NCBI RefSeq assembly: GCF_033958435.1
Contig: NC_134146.1
Span: 25,256,501-25,320,500 of the forward strand
Reading direction: 5' to 3'
Length of the DNA: 64,000 nt
From: Carettochelys insculpta
Taxonomy: Eukaryota > Chordata > Testudines > Carettochelyidae
The notes under the pieces were generated by a model. That model had not been told where the DNA came from and searched no databases. It saw only the letters and a program-made list of their open reading frames with translations. The position numbers and the translations under genes are program-made. The first letter of the stretch is position 1. Every line of letters starts with the position of its first letter. Positions 23,641 to 35,912 of this stretch are shown one piece after another.

Positions 23641-24500
23641 TTGCTGAGTGTCAAGACCATTGCCATGAACAGGATCCCCACATTAATTCTGTTTTCAATT
23701 CACCGTTGGTTGATGGATATGCTTGAGGCAGCAGTTGGTGGCACTAAGCTAAACACCATTCTGCCTCAAAATCTTGAATACACTGATAACAATGTCTTGT
23801 TAGCTTGGGTTGGTGAACTGTTGCAGCTGATGGCCAACTTAGTTAGGAAAGAAGCAACACACACTGGTGTTTGGATCTTGAGCCAGATAAAACTAAATAC
23901 TTAGCCATTCCCAGTAAACAGCCTCCAGCTGATTACAGCCAGCTCAATAGTAACTAGCCCTGATAAAATATCAAGTAGGTGGCAGCTTTTAAATACTAGG
24001 GCCGAGTCAAGACAGGACTGGAGAATATTCGAAAGATGTAGATGCTCATGTAACGCACCTGTTGCCATATTTCAGTTCCTTCGGCACTCTTTTTCAGTGC
24101 CTTGTGACATCAGGCTTGGCACAAAGCTATGGATATATATATACAGCCACAGTTATACAGCTCTATTGTATGGAAGCGAAACATGGGCACAGAGTGAGGC
24201 TGAAGAACAGCCAACTGATGGTTTCAGTTCTCATGTCTCCATCAATTGCTTCACATCAAGTGATAGAATGAGATCAGAAAGAACGATATCTGAAGTCGAA
24301 CCCAGCAACTGCTTCCACCCACATCAATTCAGTTTTGGCAGCCTTCTCACTATGGATTCATAAGAATGGAAGAGCAGCAAATTCTGAAGCTTGTGCCATG
24401 GGACACTGCTACACAGCTGATGATCACATGGGTGCCAAAAGGTCTGGTGATGTGAATATACAGTTAATATTGTCATAGGCGCCTTGCCAGATACTGATCT
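23641..24500 (+). pseudogene. Fossil LINE reverse transcriptase, C-terminal half
   Basis: Plus-strand frames show an RT palm and thumb remnant. LFSIHRWLMDMLEAAVGG is followed by LEYTDNNVLLA, where active elements have a Y/F-A-D-D box, so the catalytic pair is mutated. Next comes a frameshifted KTKYLAIPS-like block. At 24097-24363 LLYGSETWAQSEAEEQ appears. The LYGSETW block and a following 'RMEEQQI' remnant are typical of the ORF2 C-terminus of RTE-like and related non-LTR elements, where it precedes a 'LRWLGH' segment. Stops and frameshifts are frequent. The clade is uncertain. Confidence 0.65.
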
Positions 24501-25627
24501 GAGTAACACTCAATTTGCAATGTGGTCAAATCTCTATGGATTTTCCATGGTGACATTGAGGAGGAAGAATTCTGTTAAAATATCAGCACTGCTATCTGCT
24601 CATTTCCAAGCCAACAGTAGGAATTCATCCGCAAAATACAACATGCTGTTTTGAAAAGAAATTTTTCTTCTTTGGAAGAGGTAGAAATGGATCAATGAAT
24701 AAAACCAGATCCTAACCAACCAAGGTACTGGAATGAGCATTGAAAGACAGAGAATAGGAGCCTCAGGGAGCTGAGAAAGCAGCAATTCAATGACAAAAAA
24801 GGAAAAATCTATACATGAGGAAGCCTTCAAAGAAGTACCCATTGTCTCTTCCATTAAATAGGGAAATGCATGCAGTCTTCCCCTGAATATTAGGTGAATT
24901 TAGGCAAGATCAGGAGATCCCTGTGCAGGTTCTGTACCCTATGGTTATAGATATTTAATAAGTATGGCACAGGTATAAGTTAAGACAGTGACACAATAAA
25001 CCAAAAAGCCTCAAGACCTGTAAGGCAATTGCTTACCTAAACCATTCAAAGCATAAGGCCCAAAAATGCCTTACAAGGAAGAACCCTTGATCATACTGTA
25101 GCACGTACAACAAGTGTCACTCCTGACAAGTTGCCACAAGATGCCAGTTGTTACCAGCTTTTGATCATTTCAGTTAGGAACATTCATGGATACCACCAGT
25201 CCCCACGAATGCTAGGGTAACTAATTGCCCTACATGCTAATAAACTGGAGGTAAAAGACTTAGTCACCCGCAGGAGAAGGGCACCCCAACACAGGTAGAG
25301 TGAGCAATCACAGCTAAGGAAAATGGGTTAATTTCTCAAATGAATATACATTAGGCAGTGTGGTTATCAGCATAGAATATTATAAAAGTTTCATCCCAGC
25401 CTGTGCACCTTAGGAGATGCCAGGATGAGGACCACTGTTAATGAAGAGGATGGTGAGGATAAGAATGACGAACATCATGGACTTTTCCACAAGGGCCGGG
25501 GTGAATACACAACTGATGTGGATGCCTAATATCTTAACTATTCTTCGTTGTTTTTATTGACTTAGCTGGATCAGAGCGTTTGTGATTTTGCTAATTGTGC
25601 AAATAAAAGTATTGCAAATTTCCGAAC
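24501..25627. other. Spacer, no supported feature
   Basis: A+T-rich DNA with small chance frames. Nothing was recognised. Confidence 0.45.
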
Positions 25628-25885
25628 TGTGAGAGTCTCCCCCATGCACACAGTGAGGCCAACAGCCATCACAGGGAGGGCCAAGGGCAAAAGGGGTGGG
25701 ACTTAGGGCAGTCAGCCCTGGGCTTCCCACACACTCCCTCAGAGTCATGGTGGAGCAGCAACACAGCACTCCGTGGCGTTTCAAAAGGGCCCAGAGCTCC
25801 AGCTGACATCGCTGCTATGTCAGCATCAGTGGCTGGAGCGCCAGACCCCTTTGAAATGCTGGGCTCCAGGGCAACTTCCTCTTTG
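25628..25885 (+). repeat. GC-rich dispersed repeat with hairpin core (copy B)
   Basis: The left arm 'tttcaaaagggcccagag' (about 25780) and right arm 'gcgccagacccctttgaaat' (about 25838) are imperfect inverted repeats around 'cagctgacatcgctgc'. The leading words 'gggccaagggcaaaaggg' and 'gcagtcagccctg' are shared with 46890-47150 and 57086-57290. No coding content. The family is unnamed here. Confidence 0.6.
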
Positions 25886-27130
25886 TCCCTGTAGCGAGCC
25901 ACTGTGGCCTTCCCCAGACTCAGAGGTGGAGGAGGCTGCTCAGAGGCCCTCGTGGGCGGGCCTGAGCAAGAACACCGGTGCCCCACCCCTCAGAAGGCGG
26001 GGCCTAAAGCCAGAGGGGGCAGGGGCCCATTACCTGCTGGGCCGCTGTGCTGGGAGGAGGCTCCTGCTCGGGCTCCTCTGCCGCCCAGCCTGTCAGCGAG
26101 AGCTACCCCCCAGCTGGCCAGATCAGCCTGGGCAGCTACAGATACAGATGCCCCAGGGGACCTATCCGGCCTTCCCAGATTTACCAGGACTCCCACGCCG
26201 GTGGAGGGCCCCCTCCCCAGAGGGACCACCCGGCCCAGACAGACAGCCTGGGCCTAGCCACCCAGAGGCCCTGGAAGCAGCCGACTCTGGAGTTCGGCCG
26301 GACCCCTGCAGTGCAGAGGCCCCCAATTGCCTTGGACCCACCGTGCTGCCGCCGCCAGACTACCCCAACAACGTGGAGATGTCAGACTGGCTGGAACCCC
26401 AAAGGCAGGTGACTTCGAGGGGACCTACCTGCCAGGACCCACCAACCAGGCTGACTGGGACCCCACCCAGATGGAGGTGGACGTAGGAAGTGGCCCGGGG
26501 AACGCTTCACCGGAACCCACGATGGTGTGTTGTGGCCTGGATCCCCACTGCCACGGTCGGGTGTAAGCGATCCATAGGGCCCCGGGCCAGGTAGCAGTGG
26601 AGTGGGAGGGCCTGCGACCCCCTACCCCCTCCTTGGCAGGGTAAACCCTTGCCGTGCTAAAGCCAACCCCGCGTAGGAAACAGCCAACTCTGTGTACCTG
26701 CTGCCCCGCCCTGAACTAAGGGCTGGGCTTTCTCCCAAGCTCTGTGTAACTGCTGCCCCGCCGTGAACTGAGGGCTGGGCTTTTCCCCCAAACTCTGTGT
26801 AACTGCTGCCCCGCCGTGAACTGAGGGCTGGGCTTTTCCCCCAAACACTGTGTAACTGCAGACTTACCTGTTGCCCCACCCTGCCGCAAGTGCTGAGGCC
26901 ATCCGAACTACTTGCGGGCTGCCTGCTGCCTTGCTCTGAGGAAAGGACGAGCCTTCAGTGCTGCCCCGTCCGGGCCAGAGGCAGCCTCCCCAGCTGGGGC
27001 CAACCGCCAGCCGGTCCCTTAAGGGAGACTAAGCCCAAGTTCCGCTAGGACCGTGGGCAAGCTGTGGTAGCCTGTGCCACCCCGTGGGGGGCGCTATCAT
27101 AGCACGGGCTTCTACAGTTCCCCCGCCCCC
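25886..27130. other. GC-rich block with long unidentified frames
   Basis: Composition jumps to strongly GC-rich with many CpGs. Plus frames 25773-26486, 26047-26412 and 26327-26566 overlap and contain Pro-rich text. A switch between them gives a stretch with SDWLEP, GTYLPGPTNQADWDPTQMEV and NASPEP. The stretch reads as if it were once protein-coding, but I recognise no domain. A 53-bp minisatellite sits at 26688-26870. Possibilities are a decayed transposon gag-like or leader region, or a CpG-island-like unique segment; I cannot decide. Confidence 0.45.
26688..26870. repeat. 53-bp minisatellite, about 3.4 copies
   Basis: Copies begin at 26688, 26740, 26793 and 26846, giving periods of 52, 53 and 53. 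Each unit opens CTCTGTGTAACTGCTGCCCC (the last copy starts CACTGTG) and contains GAACTGAGGGCTGGGCTTTT. The second and third units are nearly identical, which suggests recent slippage or gene-conversion-like exchange. Confidence 0.9.
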
Positions 27131-30100
27131 ACCCCCACATCGGTGGGCCCATGTGCACGTTGGTGTTTTTTAACTGAGAATAATTCTCTGTCTGACCTTG
27201 AGACAGCCCCCTGCCAAACCACAAAGTCAACATGGGAAATTCTAATCAATCAATCAATAGATCAAGCAACAGCTCCCATCAGAAACATGGCACATGTATC
27301 CAGCGTTTGTTTTTGCAATTCCCAGCTCAGCATGGAAAGTGAATCTGCCAGAAGTATTTGCAATACAACATGGAACAAACTATGTCACAGGCCAATTTTT
27401 TTTTATTAAAAATAAAGTGCTTGATGGATTTCTCAACATATGCTTTCAAACTGGCTAATCAACAACTAAGAGATATTCACAATTAGGAAACACTAGCAGA
27501 TGTTAATTATCCAGTCACTGCAGGCTTATTCTCCACTGCCTTGCAGGTTGAGCCAGATTCTTCATCCCAATACTGCTCTTTCCATGGTTGCATAGGGTAC
27601 ACATAGCTGTCCTACCTTGTGTCAGCATCTACATGAATGTAAGGTCAAGCAAAATCTGTCTTTACTTTAAAAAAGAGGGAAATTTAAAAGGAAAAGAAAG
27701 CTTTATTTCCACATCATTACACACAAGTATGTACAAAGTTTGGGAAAACTAAAGTCTAAGGTCCCAGTCCAATAAAATCTTAGCCCATTAGCTTACACTG
27801 TTGTGTAACTCACGAGTGCAGAAAACAACCAGTGCCCTATGCCTGTTTCAAGCTCTGTATTTAGTGCACATTTATAATTCCAAAACAAAAATATGTCAAT
27901 TTCCTGGCAAAGTAGACTGCAGCTCCCAGATTTTTTTCCTTGGCTTTCTTTCTCAGCTCAAAAATAGACACTCTTTTTTTTTAATTTAAGTTGCCTGCTA
28001 GATCTTATGACAGATAGGGAGCCCTTTACCCTTTGCTGTATGTTTTACCTGATTACAGCATGCTAACTTTTATGTATTATGAACAGTTCAATTGACTTAA
28101 TAGGATTACATACAAACAGGGGTGAAACAAATTTACAAAATTACAGTATGGTACAGGAGAAGAAGATAGTTAAAGATTTCCTAGTGTTTGCTAAGAAGCT
28201 TGGGCCCTCTGTTTTCTCCCCCTTAGAGGTTTGACTTGATTTGTCAGTTTGGAACTGGCTACTGGATTTCATATATATGTTATTTGTTGGGTAGACAAGA
28301 AACACCAAGATTAGTGTTGTAGGGCCTGACTTGACCTCTAGTGACGTACAAAAAAAAGTGAATAGCCTTCTAACATGGAAATTGGCACGCTCAAGAATAT
28401 CATTCACCAGTTTATCCCAAAAGACAATAATTAAGGGGAGTTGGGCATTATTTCTTCTTCAGTCTTGGTGCATCACACAATGGAGTCAGACAAAATTTCA
28501 GACCAGTAAATAAATAACTAGTCACTGACCACAAAAGAAAAAAACAAAATGATGTCAGGTAGCTCTGGGAGTAGAAAGGGTTTTGTCATGTAACAAAAAT
28601 CAAAGAAGACACGGCATGCAAAAGATGAACAAGAAAAGCAAAATAATAAAGGAAACACACAATGCTCTATGGAGGGGAGCAGCAAAATGGAATCTTCAAA
28701 ATAATAATATAAAGGACACTGGTGAAAACACTGGGACCCTCAGGGGTTCTGAAACAAAATAAAACACAGACCTACCAAAATTTTAGAGTGTAAAAGTAAA
28801 CATAAGAAGGTACTGATTTTTCCTCTTAGCTCTGGTCTTTCTGCCAAGACTGAAAATAAAAAGCCCTCCAGAGTTAGTAATCACAGGCAACAGATTAGAG
28901 AGACAGAGCTTCAAAATCAACAGGCTATTAGACATTATGGCCTTACATGGACTAACAATATACAAGTGTTGCACATCAGTGAAATTCATATGCAGTATGT
29001 GAGATTCTGTGAAAAGCATCTAGGTGTATTTGAATGACAGGCAGAAAGACATACACTATGTTCAGTAACTCTTAAAATGATAACTGATGCTCAATTAATT
29101 CATAACTATAATTAACTGCATACTTTTTCATTCACTATAGCCTGAAGAGAGAGTGAAATTTTACAAATTGTAATTCAGGAAATTAAACTACTCAAATAAT
29201 TCATGTAATAATTCATGTAATTCTTCAGCTAAATAATTCTTGGACTGCAAACTGTGAGTTATTCATTTTGAATATATACAAATTGAAATTTCATGTTGTT
29301 TTGGGTGGTTAAATAAGTCTTGGTATTATTTCTGTCCCTAATTGGATAGCTTATATAAATAATATAGCGTGAAATCTGAATTGAGAGTTTTATAGTAGAC
29401 TAGACAAACCAAAGTTTGCTTTGTAGCAAAAAAGTCAAGCTAATAAACTACTTGACATAAATGGTTGGCTAGTAAATTTTAAGCACTTCAATTAATATGA
29501 AAAAGTAAAAGGGCAATAATGAGGACCAAACTAAAATTCACCATCCTCATCTCAGAACTGTATTTTTTCTGTTAATTTCTGATATTCAGTGTGAAGAAAA
29601 AAATTGTTCAAATTCTCTTAAAGGAATGAAAAAGTAAAATCATGCAACACAAATGAAGGACCTAGAAATCCAGCACAGCCCTGCCAAATATTCCAGCATT
29701 TCATCTGAATTCTTCTCCACATTTTGTTTAGTATCTTGGCAGGACACTAAGCAGCAGAGCTTCAGGTACAGGTTAAGTCCGAATAATGTAATTTTGATCC
29801 CTCTGTCATTAGAACAAATATAGGTCAGCATACCACCTTGGTGAGAACACAACAGAACTCAAAATTGAGGGAGGGAAATGGGATCCTTGGTGTAGTGATT
29901 AAGTCAATTACTTTATTCAAGGGGAAAGAAAAGAAGGTTGGTTCCCTTTTGTATATACTTAGCATGTGCACCAAGGACCCAGAAAGTGAGGTGTTCACAT
30001 ACAGTCCACCCAAGGCAATAACAGAAAGCTACGTGGAGGAGGTGTCTAGTTAGAAGATAATCTTATCTCATCACTAGTGATAAATCACTGCTCTCCCTCC

Positions 30101-30536
30101 GCTTCTCTTGCAGCTCCAGCTACTTGAAATTTATCTAAGCATCTCAAATCCAGAGTGCTGTCTCCAGAAACTGCTCAATGAGTTTCACAGGTTAAATGCC
30201 TTAATTTAATAAATCCCAGCAAGAGCAAGATACAAGAGCATATCAGGGTGTTCCTACAAAATTAAGGTTGCCTCATATCTGTTTTTTGACCAGAACATCT
30301 AGTCAAAAAGGGACCCTGAATGGGCCAATAGAAATCCGGTCAGCAGCACAGTGAGGCTGAGCCCGTCTCCCAGCCTGCCTTTGCAGCTGCACCTTAAATC
30401 CCTCTCAGAGCCTGCATCCCTCAGACTTCCTGCACTCCAATGCCCTGCCCACAGACCCCTCTCCCTTTCGATCGAATTGGCCAGTGATCGAAAGATCCAC
30501 TGCCATGAGGACGGCTCCTTCAAAAAAAGGGCCCAC
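27131..30536. other. Long A+T-rich stretch, no gene recognised
   Basis: Short 'atcaatcaatcaat' and A-run sequences occur. Small frames (for example 28141-28407 minus) have no motif. It is probably unique non-coding DNA or very old repeats. Confidence 0.5.
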
Positions 30537-30744
30537 AGAGCATCTACACATGCATTTTTCTGAAAGAAGCTTTCAGAAGGAGGTGCTCATCCTGATCCAG
30601 AAGCAGAAGAGGGCTTCTGGAAGAAGAGCGGCATTCTTTCAATATCAGATCAAAAGTCTGCATTTCGTGCATGGACACTCTGCGTGATCTTTTGAAAAAG
30701 GGCCTGATTTTTCTGAAAGACCTTGCTCGTGTAGACATGGCCTG
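30537..30744. mobile_element. Short foldback MITE, GTCTACAC-type ends
   Basis: The left end GAGCATCTACACATGCA followed by TTTTTCTGAAAGAAGC pairs with the reverse complement of the right end, CATGTCTACACGAGCAAGG then TCTTTCAGAAAAATC. The ends resemble those of the larger foldback at 61124-61536, so they may be one family. Non-coding. A link to PIF/Harbinger is inferred from the end sequence. Confidence 0.6.
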
Positions 30745-32631
30745 TTAGCAAAATTTGACCCCTTAACTGTAATGGACCAAGTCAGAATTAAGTACTGTAG
30801 ACCTAGATAGGTCTGAACGAGCTGTGCTTATTACAGGATCAGAGACAGGGACAGTGGTGGCTTTTCCTGAACCTATCACTGCAAATGGCAGGTGGCTATA
30901 TGCTGAGAATAGACACTCTGGGGCAGATCCTCAGTTTCTGAGAATTTTATACTTCAAAATAAGATTCCAGAAATATCCAGTCTGATCAGTCATTTCCCAT
31001 CAATCATAAAATATTACCTATGTGGCCAGATGTAGCTAGGCTGATTTACACCGCCAAGAGGCTGGCTATAGCAGATAAATATGTTTTGGAAAAGACTTTC
31101 ATTAAAGAGGAGAACAGTAAATACGCAAGCTTATGCCATGAGGTTCACTGACTATCCTTTCGCTGTCTTAACATTCCAAGGGATAATTCTGTCCATGCCT
31201 GTATTTAATACTAACATTACTTTAGATTTTTCAAAGTAGCAGTTATGAGTCTATGAATAAATATTCTTTTAAGTAAATACTAACTTTTTAATTATATTGT
31301 AAGTCAATTACCTTTATTATATTCAGTGCCTAAAACCCTACTGCCACTTGCACCAAGTATCTCTGGTCTCTGGTCTCTGATTCTTCAACTGTTAAAAATA
31401 TACAAACAAGATTAGGGAAATATTTATTTTGAAATTATGAAAATATTTCCGTACATGTGAAAAAATAATTAACAAGTCACAATTCATTTCAATATAATTG
31501 GCTATTTATGTGATCTGATTCATAAACACTTCAGATGAAAAATAATGTTTCAATAGGGAGAGAAAAACAATCTACTTTGAAAACATTAAGTACTGCACAG
31601 GGTGTAAACACAACAATCAGAACTATCTGCTCTTCTTGAAGGGATTGCTGTTCCTGCTTTGCTTATTAAAATGTGAATCACTAGCTATTGTAATTTTCTG
31701 TCATGTGCTGAGTTTCAGCCTTTGATGATAGCTGGATCATTTCACTGCACTACAGCAACTGAACAGCTAGAAAGTTACCAATGAACGGGAATATTAAACT
31801 TCTTTAACATGTCAGGAAACTCTTTTAAGTGTCCAACAACCCTATCACTTCTCTGACAGACTGTATAACACACATGCTGTTCAAATATATATCAGATTAA
31901 CATGGGGATCACTGGACAGAGCAGAGGATGTTTATATTGGCTTCTTACCATCATTTTTCTAATTTTAATTAGAAAAAGGAAGAAAACAAAACAGCTGTGC
32001 TTCATCCCTCTTTATGCTTGGTGTTATAACTTCCTATATGGCATGTTTACAAAACACATAGTCAAAGTAATTCAGATCCTAGGTTTTCCCTAAAACTCAA
32101 GTCTCTTAGGATTAAATAAGGGAGAGCAAAATGCAGAAAAAGCGTTTATGCAACATTTAACACAAGATGGATGATTCTGAAGACAAAAGATATATCACAG
32201 TTTACAACAGCTGAACATTTTTGCCTTCAGGAGAACAAATCTATAATCACTAGAAGTGGTAACTCTTGATACACACACACAAGTAAGTGAGAAAAATATG
32301 CCTAAACTTTTATTTAAAAGTAAGAGTATAAGCACTCCCACTCTAATGCCCATCTCCTTTTAAAATATTTTCAGACTTTTCAGAGACCTATTTTACACTC
32401 TGGGTGATTTAGCAATGAAAAGGTTAATTTAGTCGTCAGGAATCTCATCTTTTCAGACCTGTAGTACATTAGACAAAAACAGATCCCTATGAAACATTAG
32501 CCATATAGATACACAAGCTTTCCATGCAATTTATTTTTGTTTTCACACAATAATGTACGAAAAGTTTCACTCCACACTTCCATTGCAATGACAGTGATAC
32601 ATGTGAATTTGACAGACCCATATCTTATTGG
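30745..32631. other. A+T-rich spacer
   Basis: No domain-bearing frame or repeat boundary was recognised. Confidence 0.5.
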
Positions 32632-33494
32632 AACTGAGAATATGAATGCCATACTGAGTCAGACCAAAGATCCACATGGCTCAGTACTCTGTTTTGCGAC
32701 ACAGGCCAATGCCAGATGCTTCAGAGTAAATGACCAGGACAGATAATCATCAAGTGATCCATCCCATGTCACCCACTCCCAAATTCTGGCAAACAGAAGC
32801 TACGGACACCATACCGGCCCGTTGATGGAACTACCCTACATAAAGATATCTAATTATTTTTTGAACCCTGTTAGTGTCTTGACCTTCAAAACATCCTCTG
32901 GCTAGGAGTTCCATAGTTTGACTGTGCAGTGTGTGAAGAAATACTCTTTTTTTTTGTTTGTTTGAAACCTGCTGCCTATTAATTTCATGTGGTGACCTTT
33001 AATTCTTGCATTAGCAGAAGTAAATAATACTTCCTTATTTACTTTCTCCACACCAGTCACGACTTTATAGAATTCTATCATATCCACCAATAGTCTTCTC
33101 TTTTCCGACCTGAAGAGTCTGAGTCTTATTAATCCCTCTTCATATGGGGTAAGTTCCATTTCCCTAATCGTTGTTGCTCACCTCGGTAGTTTTTCCAATT
33201 CCAATATCTTTCTTAAGATGGGATGACTGGATCTGCACACAGATTTCAAGATGTAGGTGTACCATGCATCTGTCTTCTATCTTGTCTATCCTGTTACTAA
33301 TGATTCCTAACATTGCCTGCTTTTTTCTGGCTGCCACTGCACATGGAGTGAATATTTTCAGAGAACTATGACTCCAGGACACAATGACTCCAAGATCTCT
33401 TTCTTGATAGGTAACAGCTAATTTCAACCCCTTCATTTCATGTGTATTCTTGGGATTATGTTTTCCAGCGTGCATTACTTCACATTTGTACCAT
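32632..33494 (-). mobile_element. Old CR1 LINE 3' fragment
   Basis: A diverged relative of the 3660-8060 element. The 3' UTR at about 32632-32900 retains 'gaatgccatactgagtcag' and 'gaccaaagatccacatgg'. The ORF2 C-terminus reads in pieces: 33508-33164 with VTYQERDLGVIV, MLGIISNRID and CVQIQSSHLKKD, then 33159-32902 with GLIRLRLFRSEKRRLLVDMI, GVEKVNKE and KGHHMKLIGSRFQTNKK. Frameshifts and lost codons show it is much older than the other two copies of this subfamily. It is 5'-truncated near 33494. Confidence 0.85.
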
Positions 33495-34905
33495 AGGAGC
33501 TTCCACAATATTTTCTAAAATACAAGTTAAAACCATATAAATATGATTTGAAAGGCTTAATTTTATGATAAAATCTACAAGACTCTGGGAGAAAATGGGG
33601 GAAGACCAAAACTTTGAGCACAGGTATTGCTGATAACACTGGAAGCTGTATTTTATACAATAGAATATGTTCTGTCATGTAAGGGGGTGAATTAATAATG
33701 TGGTTTGCACTGCCTTAAGTTGTGAATTTCTACATGGCATTAAGTATAGTGGAATATGCTTTGTAGTATCACTGTAACCAAACCAAGACTAATCCAGAAA
33801 TGCAGGAAAAAACAGTAGTTGAAACAGCATCATGGGGTTTTATTTGTCCTTATTTTACACCTATTGACTGTGAAGAAAATGTAATCCTCCTTCTGCCAGA
33901 CATTGGCAAGGTCTGAACTCAGTACTTTCCACACTAAAGAACCTATCACCTCCACCTGAGCAAAACAAGAAATTAAATTAGAAAGCAATAGCTGTAGACT
34001 GCTTCTCTCCATCCCCCAGTGGAGGGGCCACAACATGCCCTTTATAATTGTGTTATATTTGCACTCTGTGGTCCAGCTGGTGAGCTTATCATATACACCG
34101 ACACAGTGATTAAAAGTTCGTGTCAGTTCCTCCAGCTTCTCTGTGTATCTACAACAGGTGCAGCAGGTGAGAGCAGAGTCTGTATGCTGAATAACTTGAC
34201 TCCTTCCTTGCATCTGGTAAGGGGTATTTGCTCACTATTTATCCTTGGGATGAGGCAGGAGCAAGGATGTAATTGTGTCTTGCTGACACATGTCCTTTTC
34301 ATGGGTTCCTCCTTGGAAAGTGCAGCTACAGGTCATCTGTTATTATGGGGCTGTGTCTAATTGCCCCATGCAGGAATGCACTGTAGCCATTCTGTATGTT
34401 TAAAGAATTATATCATGATCAAATATCAAAAGCAGAAATGTTCTAGATTATAATGAAATATTTTAGTTTTCCTGGCCTTAAATTTAAAACCAAAACATTA
34501 GAATATTCAGTTTCCAAGTCTCAGATCACACAAAGGGTCATAAAAAAGGATCAGCATTTACATCTGTTTCTGTAACTATGAGAAAAGAAGAATGGCACGC
34601 AATAAAGCATCTTCATCCTGATGCCAGTACATAGAAAACATGGGCTCACATTAATCCCAAAGATGAGAAAACAAGGAAATCTATCAAGGCTCATATCTGG
34701 ATTACAAAAATTAGTAACAAAGTTGAGAAATAATCTTTCCAATTTAGCCTCTCATAGATCATTATAAACTCCACTATGGGAATAGGCCAATCGCACAAGA
34801 AGTACATTTTCAATCTGTTGCAACAGTGAGCTTTAATTTTGTGAATGTGTGGCCCTAAGAATCCCTCCATGTTCACAGGCATTAGGTTCACTGTTGTGTA
34901 ACAAT
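33495..34905. other. Spacer, no supported feature
   Basis: Small overlapping frames near 33830-34360 on both strands lack motifs. Confidence 0.5.
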
Positions 34906-34915
34906 TCTCTCTCTC

Positions 34916-34949
<34 letters not shown>

Positions 34950-34953
34950 GCAC
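34906..34953. repeat. Compound microsatellite (CT)n(CA)n
   Basis: A run of CT dinucleotides with one CC interruption passes directly into a run of CA dinucleotides with one CG interruption. This is a standard compound dinucleotide array and likely polymorphic. Confidence 0.95.
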
Positions 34954-35649
34954 ACTATACTTAATACCACTTTCACAGTATTTATCCATAAATGATGTAA
35001 CATGAGATCCCTGATAAAAACTGATGTCACAATGATACTCATATCATTGCATGATTTATGTACTGATTTTATTTAAGGAGGTGTGTGTCTTGTACAGAAA
35101 ATGTGTTTAATGTCAGTCACCAACCAAAAGAAAAAAAGCCAAGTTTCTTCAAGACAAGAGGTAAGATGTGTATCTCTGGAAAATGCAAATTAACCATTGA
35201 AAGCCAATGCAATAGAAGCCCCATTTACATTTGAAATCCATAGGAAAGGAGCACATAGCTAAAAACAAGAGACACTGGTTGTACTGTCTCTGGGGAGATA
35301 CAGTGAACTTTCGTGATACAAGTGGAAGGAAAGGAGGCATCCCTCTAACTGCACACTGTCCATGCAGAAAGCATTTACAGTCATGAAAACAGGATCTGAG
35401 CCTAACTTGGTGAAATACTGCAAAAAGATCTTTGATGTGAAAAAGGTTCTATTGACAGATGGTTAGCCTGGCAAAGTTTAGTCTCTAGGAACTGTGTTAT
35501 GAGTTCGCTTTATATGTAAACTTTCAGTTCTCATTATCCTTACTCACTCTCTCTTATATCTTAGTTTTTAATACACTTATGATTGTTTTCGCTGTCTTTC
35601 TCTATCCCTGGAGATGATCCTCAGTTGGTTTAGACAAGCTGATATGCAC
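34954..35649. other. A+T-rich spacer
   Basis: Nothing was recognised. Confidence 0.5.
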
Positions 35650-35912
35650 ACTCCCCCTGCAGCAACTCTGAAGTTTTAAACTTTGAAGTACCGGCACACA
35701 TCTAGCCGCGGTGCACCTGCCAGTACTTTGAAGTGCCAGGCAACTTCGAAGTCCCTTTACTCCTCAAAATTCAAAGTTGCCGCAGTGTTGGGGGGGCAGA
35801 ATTTGTTTAATGAAGTGCTGCCTATGCACGCCAGCACTTCATTAGTAAACTCACAACACCCTAATTACCATCCTTCCTTCAAAGGAAGGTGGTAGTGTAG
35901 ACAAGCCCTAAG
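35650..35912 (-). mobile_element. MITE fragment with GTCTACAC-type end
   Basis: Read on the minus strand it begins TTAGGGCTTGTCTACACTAC, a common end of turtle DNA-transposon MITEs. It is followed by an internal inverted pair around 'ttcctttgaaggaagg' and further 'ttcgaag/cttcaaag' words. The other terminus was not identified. Superfamily is inferred (PIF/Harbinger-like). Confidence 0.5.

Noticed and set aside
26688..26870. CRISPR-like array
   Set aside because: Units are contiguous tandem copies without spacers; vertebrate minisatellite.
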